From NCBI GenBank assembly GCA_038212015.1, contig JBBQUY010000080.1, positions 1 to 16,268 on the forward strand: a stretch of DNA of 16,268 nucleotides, read 5' to 3'. Position numbers and translations under genes: made by a program. The stretch comes from JAGQUL01 sp038212015. Lineage in GTDB: Bacteria > Actinomycetota > Thermoleophilia > Gaiellales > SKUG01. Shown one piece after another: positions 14,057-16,268 of this stretch. The first letter of the stretch is position 1. Each line of letters begins with the position of its first letter. A model generated the notes under the pieces. That model did no database searches and was not told the DNA's origin. It was given only the letters and a program-made list of their open reading frames with translations.

Positions 14057-14097
14057 GGGGACTGCCCCCAGTTTGGTTGTCACCGGGGGCAGTCCCC
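14057..14097. repeat. Perfect 13 bp inverted repeat with 15 nt spacer
   Basis: GGGGACTGCCCCC at 14057-14069 is exactly complementary to GGGGGCAGTCCCC at 14085-14097. The spacer AGTTTGGTTGTCACC itself holds a GGT/ACC pair that could extend the stem past a bulge. It begins 20 bp upstream of the -10 box of the acetyltransferase gene. It could be an operator, a hairpin ending stray transcripts, or a copy of a dispersed intergenic palindrome. The adjoining 14098-14210 shows nothing I can identify. Confidence 0.7.
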
Positions 14098-14210
14098 GGC
14101 GCTCTGCGGATTTCTGGGGGGTGGCGTGACGTGAGCGGCGATCTCGACCGTTGTGGGCGCGCACGCCGTTCGTCGCGGGTTGGGCGGTGCGCGTGCGAAT
14201 TCGATCCCCT

Positions 14211-14331
14211 TTCGTACAGGAGCGTCGGTACTCGACGCTGACGTGCGAAGCGCTGTGCGCACGCGGTGATTCCCCGCGACGCTTCGTACAGGAGCGTCGG
14301 TACTCGACACTGACGTGCGAAGCGCTGGGCG
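14211..14331. repeat. Duplicated 49 bp element with nested palindromes, 72 bp period
   Basis: A 49 bp unit at 14211-14259 recurs at 14283-14331 with two mismatches. In copy 1 the first 39 bases fold symmetrically: outer stem TTCGTAC with GTGCGAA (one U-G), a 3x3 internal loop AGG/GAC, inner stem AGCGTCG with CGACGCT, and a GTACT loop. Copy 2 keeps the outer stem, which flanking bases lengthen to 10 bp (CGCTTCGTAC with GTGCGAAGCG). One base in its inner stem has changed (CGACACT). The 23 bp between copies contains CGCGG and CCGCG arms. It looks like a REP-type extragenic palindrome or a structured RNA; no coding function is supported. Confidence 0.75.
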
Positions 14332-14400
14332 TGAGCCTCGTGGAAACCAGTTCGAGACCGCAACCCGACACTGCACATCCGCGAAGACCTGAAGAAACGA

Positions 14401-14437
14401 CGAAGCCGCCGTCCCGCGACACGGGACGACGGCCTCG
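14401..14437 (-). terminator. Intrinsic terminator of the DUF6458-like gene
   Basis: Read on the minus strand, GCCGTCGTCCCG and CGGGACGGCGGC form a 12 bp stem, with one U-G pair, around a TGTCG loop. A CGA/TCG extension adds 3 bp beyond one mismatch. The T-rich TCGTTTCTTC follows. The wobble pairs only in minus-strand RNA, which matches the gene ending at 14461, 24 bp before the hairpin. Confidence 0.75.
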
Positions 14438-14460
14438 AACCTGTTGGGCCAGGTGTGTGA

Positions 14461-14694
14461 TCAGCGCTCGATGATGCGATCACGCTCGACGACATCGTGG
14501 TCTCGACCACGGTCGCGCCATGCGCTCAGCATCATGAGGGACCAGACGAGGCCAATGGCACCGACGACCATGAGGATTACGCCGACGGTGTCCCATTCGA
14601 TCGTGAGGCCCGCGAACGGCGTTGGATCGATCGACATCGCAAACGCGAGGATTGCGCCGATGGCGAGCAGCAGGATTGATGCACCAATACCCAT
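14461..14694 (-). CDS. Small two-span membrane protein, DUF6458-like
   Basis: This 77-residue protein starts MGIGASILLLAIGAILAFAM, a membrane span with the GIGxSIxLIAxGAILAFA pattern I associate with actinobacterial DUF6458 proteins. A short loop with D/W residues leads into a second span, TVGVILMVVGAIGLVWSLMM (about 36-55). The charged tail has many Asp and Arg residues. Function is unknown; the protein sits in the cytoplasmic membrane. GGAGG at 14704-14708 lies 9 nt before the ATG, a strong site. A terminator follows the stop, so the gene is a single-gene unit. Confidence 0.85.
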   Translation of the reverse strand: MGIGASILLLAIGAILAFAMSIDPTPFAGLTIEWDTVGVILMVVGAIGLVWSLMMLSAWRDRGRDHDVVERDRIIER

Positions 14695-14835
14695 GATGGG
14701 GGACCTCCGAGGTCATATTCTTCTGGACGAATCAGTTGTGGCCGCTGCAACTCGCAGCAAACGCTCGGCTCGCCGGTACCTCATCGAACTTGAGCGAACG
14801 TGCGTCGGATCGCCCGCCACGGGTACCGGCTGGGC

Positions 14836-16023
14836 ATGCTTTCTTCGCTCGTGCACGTCCCAACCGTCCAGGCAACCTCCATCCTCGCTGAAGGCCACCT
14901 GACCCAGGCGTTCGACATCGGTGTGATGACCAGTGCGCTGTCGCACGTGCGCCGTCGACACATCGCGATGCGCCACCTCACCTACGACGACATCGAGCGC
15001 GCGTGCGAGATGCAGGTGGAGACGAGCATCGATTCGATGGGACAGCTGCTGCTCGTCGGGCAGGTCCAGGAGCGCGAGCTCGTGGAAGTGGCTTGGCATC
15101 ATGGCTCGGGCCACGTGCGCGTGGCGGCCGACACGCCCGACGCTGCGGACGAGCTGCTCACGCGCCTGTGCGAGCGCCTGCAGGCCGAAGACAGCCCTGA
15201 GGACCCCCGGGTGCCGATCTGGTTCTGGACGCTCACCGAGCACGGCCCCGAACCGATGGTGCGGCGCCTGTACGCGCCCGCGTGGGACGAGATCGCCGGC
15301 AACTACGTCGAGCCGCTCGCGGACGCGCTTGCCAAGATCATGGCGAACCCGCCCGATTCGGCGCGCGGCATCGCGCTCTGGCGCGGCGCGCCCGGCACGG
15401 GCAAGACCACGGCGCTGCGCGCGCTCGCGCATGCGTGGCGCGAGCACGTCGACATCCACGTGATCGTCGACCCGGAGGTGTTCCTGGGCGAGCGCGCGTC
15501 GTATCTGGTGCAGGTGCTGTTCGGTCACGAGGTCGACGAGTACTGGGAAGGCGAAGACGGCGGCATGCACGGCATGAGCCAGATGCTCGACCACGGTCCC
15601 GGCGTGATGGCTCCGGTGCACTACGCGGCGGGGATGTCCTCGTCAGGTGCGCCCACGCGCTCGCGCGCGAAGCTCATCGTGCTCGAGGACGCGGGTGAGC
15701 TCATCAGTTCCGAGGCGCGCGTCAGTTCCGGTCAGGCGCTCTCGCGGCTTCTCAACCTCACCGACGGCATGCTCGGTCAGGGCTCGAACGTGTCGGTGCT
15801 CGTCACGACCAACGAGCCGATCGACCACCTGCACGACGCCGTCGCCCGACCCGGCCGCAGCTGGGCACATCTGGAGTTCACCGTGCTGCCCACCGACGAG
15901 GCCAACGCCTGGCTCGAGAAGAACGGAAGCGCCGACCGTGTCGACGCTCCCGCAACCCTTGCCGAGCTCTACGGCATCGTGCGCGGCGACCAGGTCGTCA
16001 CGCTCGACAGGCTCGAGCAGTAG
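14836..16023 (+). CDS. AAA+ family ATPase, probably DUF5925-type
   Basis: With this start the protein has 395 residues. The N-terminal half (to about 165) has no recognised catalytic motif and contains IWFWTLTEHGPEPMVRRLYAPAW before the ATPase core. Walker A GAPGTGKTT is at 184-192, Walker B LIVLEDAGE at 280-288, the sensor-1 strand VLVTTNE at 321-327 and ARPGR, a candidate arginine-finger region, at 337-341. Between the Walker boxes lies an Asp/Gly/Met/His-rich insert, about residues 230-278. The layout resembles actinobacterial DUF5925 ATPases (ALRALAHAWR and VDPEVFL after Walker A); this assignment is from memory. The start is uncertain: a GTG at 14800 and ATGs at 14926 and 14968 are alternatives, none with a good ribosome site. 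A TATTCT at 14716-14721 may be an upstream -10. TadE follows 68 bp later under its own promoter. Confidence 0.85.
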   Translation: MLSSLVHVPTVQATSILAEGHLTQAFDIGVMTSALSHVRRRHIAMRHLTYDDIERACEMQVETSIDSMGQLLLVGQVQERELVEVAWHHGSGHVRVAADTPDAADELLTRLCERLQAEDSPEDPRVPIWFWTLTEHGPEPMVRRLYAPAWDEIAGNYVEPLADALAKIMANPPDSARGIALWRGAPGTGKTTALRALAHAWREHVDIHVIVDPEVFLGERASYLVQVLFGHEVDEYWEGEDGGMHGMSQMLDHGPGVMAPVHYAAGMSSSGAPTRSRAKLIVLEDAGELISSEARVSSGQALSRLLNLTDGMLGQGSNVSVLVTTNEPIDHLHDAVARPGRSWAHLEFTVLPTDEANAWLEKNGSADRVDAPATLAELYGIVRGDQVVTLDRLEQ

Positions 16024-16043
16024 CTGAACCCATCATGTGCCTG

Positions 16044-16053
16044 GTTTGCAAAC
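16044..16053. promoter_or_regulatory. Palindrome GTTTGCAAAC just upstream of the tadE promoter
   Basis: The perfect 10 bp palindrome ends 2 bp before the -35 box at 16056. It stands in the most AT-rich stretch of the window. The position suits an activator or repressor site, but the length is modest. Confidence 0.4.
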
Positions 16054-16055
16054 TA

Positions 16056-16084
16056 TTGACGTTGTTATGGCATCGTGGTTATCT
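16056..16084 (+). promoter_or_regulatory. Promoter of the TadE-like gene
   Basis: TTGACG at 16056-16061 and TTATCT at 16079-16084 are separated by 17 bp, close to the housekeeping-sigma consensus. The -10 box ends 7 nt before the ATG at 16092 and there is no Shine-Dalgarno, so the transcript would begin at or next to the start codon. This is the best promoter in the window. Confidence 0.7.
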
Positions 16085-16091
16085 GTTCTAG

Positions 16092-16268
16092 ATGAGCAGC
16101 TCACCCTTCTCGTACTCACGTTCCAGGCCCGGACGCCGTGAATCAGCGCAGGCCATGGTCGAATTCGCACTCGTGGCGCCGATCGTGTTCGGCCTGATGT
16201 TCGGCGTCTTCCACCTCGGCGTGCTGTACATGAAGGACCAGCAGGTCGGCTTCGCGGCGAGCGAGGGC
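16092..16268 (+). CDS. TadE-like pilus/secretion protein (5' part, runs off the window)
   Basis: Fifty-nine codons are present and the frame is open to the window edge. After a basic Ser/Arg-rich start comes ESAQAMVEFALVAPIVFGLMFGVFHLG (17-43), the TadE signature: a small/charged segment, a Glu at residue 24 at the head of a hydrophobic span, and a following G-x-L-Y. TadE proteins are pseudopilins of the Flp/Tad pilus, processed by a prepilin peptidase and found in the cell envelope. No tad ATPase or secretin gene is in this window, though more could follow downstream. The adjacent AAA+ protein is not a TadA-type ATPase. Confidence 0.85.
   Translation, partial: MSSSPFSYSRSRPGRRESAQAMVEFALVAPIVFGLMFGVFHLGVLYMKDQQVGFAASEG

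Noticed and set aside
14211..14331. Possible CRISPR array or integron attC sites
   Set aside because: There are only two units, a 72 bp period and a 23 bp spacer, with no cas genes. The ends lack the RYYYAAC/GTTRRRY boxes of attC, and no integrase is present.
14025..14510. Longer acetyltransferase start reaching across the repeat region
   Set aside because: The extension translates the duplicated palindromes and has no homology to GNAT proteins. The TATGAT box and family start point to 14024.
14713..15621. Minus-strand frame of 302 codons opposite the AAA+ ATPase
   Set aside because: It is a His/Arg-rich shadow; the plus strand carries complete Walker A, Walker B and sensor motifs.

Overview
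The window is GC-rich throughout. It carries families typical of high-GC Gram-positives: a GT87 polyprenol-dependent glycosyltransferase, a short two-helix membrane protein of the DUF6458 type, an AAA+ ATPase resembling the DUF5925 group, and a TadE-type pilin. It also holds a secreted RTX-repeat protein ending in a Cys plus Arg-rich tail. Together these suggest an actinobacterium, possibly of the class Thermoleophilia; this is inference from gene content, not from a marker gene. No rRNA, tRNA, CRISPR array, transposase or phage gene was seen.

Layout from left to right: (1) the last 21 codons of an upstream gene, then about 290 bp packed with inverted repeats, leading to a cytoplasmic protein built around 20 unbroken 11-residue repeats with a Gln/Trp-rich tail (356-1609), closed by a strong hairpin terminator. 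(2) On the minus strand, a 1046-residue secreted protein made of two copies of a beta-rich module plus an FN3-like domain, ending in RTX repeats (1750-4890). (3) A minus-strand peptide/nickel-type ABC importer operon, lipoprotein then two permeases (8675 down to 5019), with no ATPase genes in the window. (4) A small orphan gene (8845-9162) and a Trp-rich secreted protein (9256-9672), separated by a hairpin. (5) A membrane-anchored Cys/His-rich protein (9785-10924) followed by a GT87 mannosyltransferase-like membrane protein whose 3' end overlaps the convergent yaaA gene by 108 bp. (6) yaaA, a divergent gene with a perfect EF-hand loop, and a GNAT acetyltransferase. (7) A 436 bp intergenic stretch with a perfect 13 bp inverted repeat, a duplicated nested palindrome and a terminator. 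(8) A DUF6458-like gene, an AAA+ ATPase and the start of a TadE-like gene with a clear promoter.

The genes do not form one pathway. Several concern the cell envelope: the importer, the RTX protein, the GT87 enzyme, the Cys/His ectodomain and TadE. The two most distinctive items are the 11-residue-repeat protein with its palindrome-rich leader and the duplicated nested palindrome near 14.2 kb. A recurring pattern is a TANNNT-type -10 box placed 6-8 nt before a start codon that lacks a Shine-Dalgarno sequence, which points to leaderless transcription for several genes. Others in the window have good ribosome binding sites.
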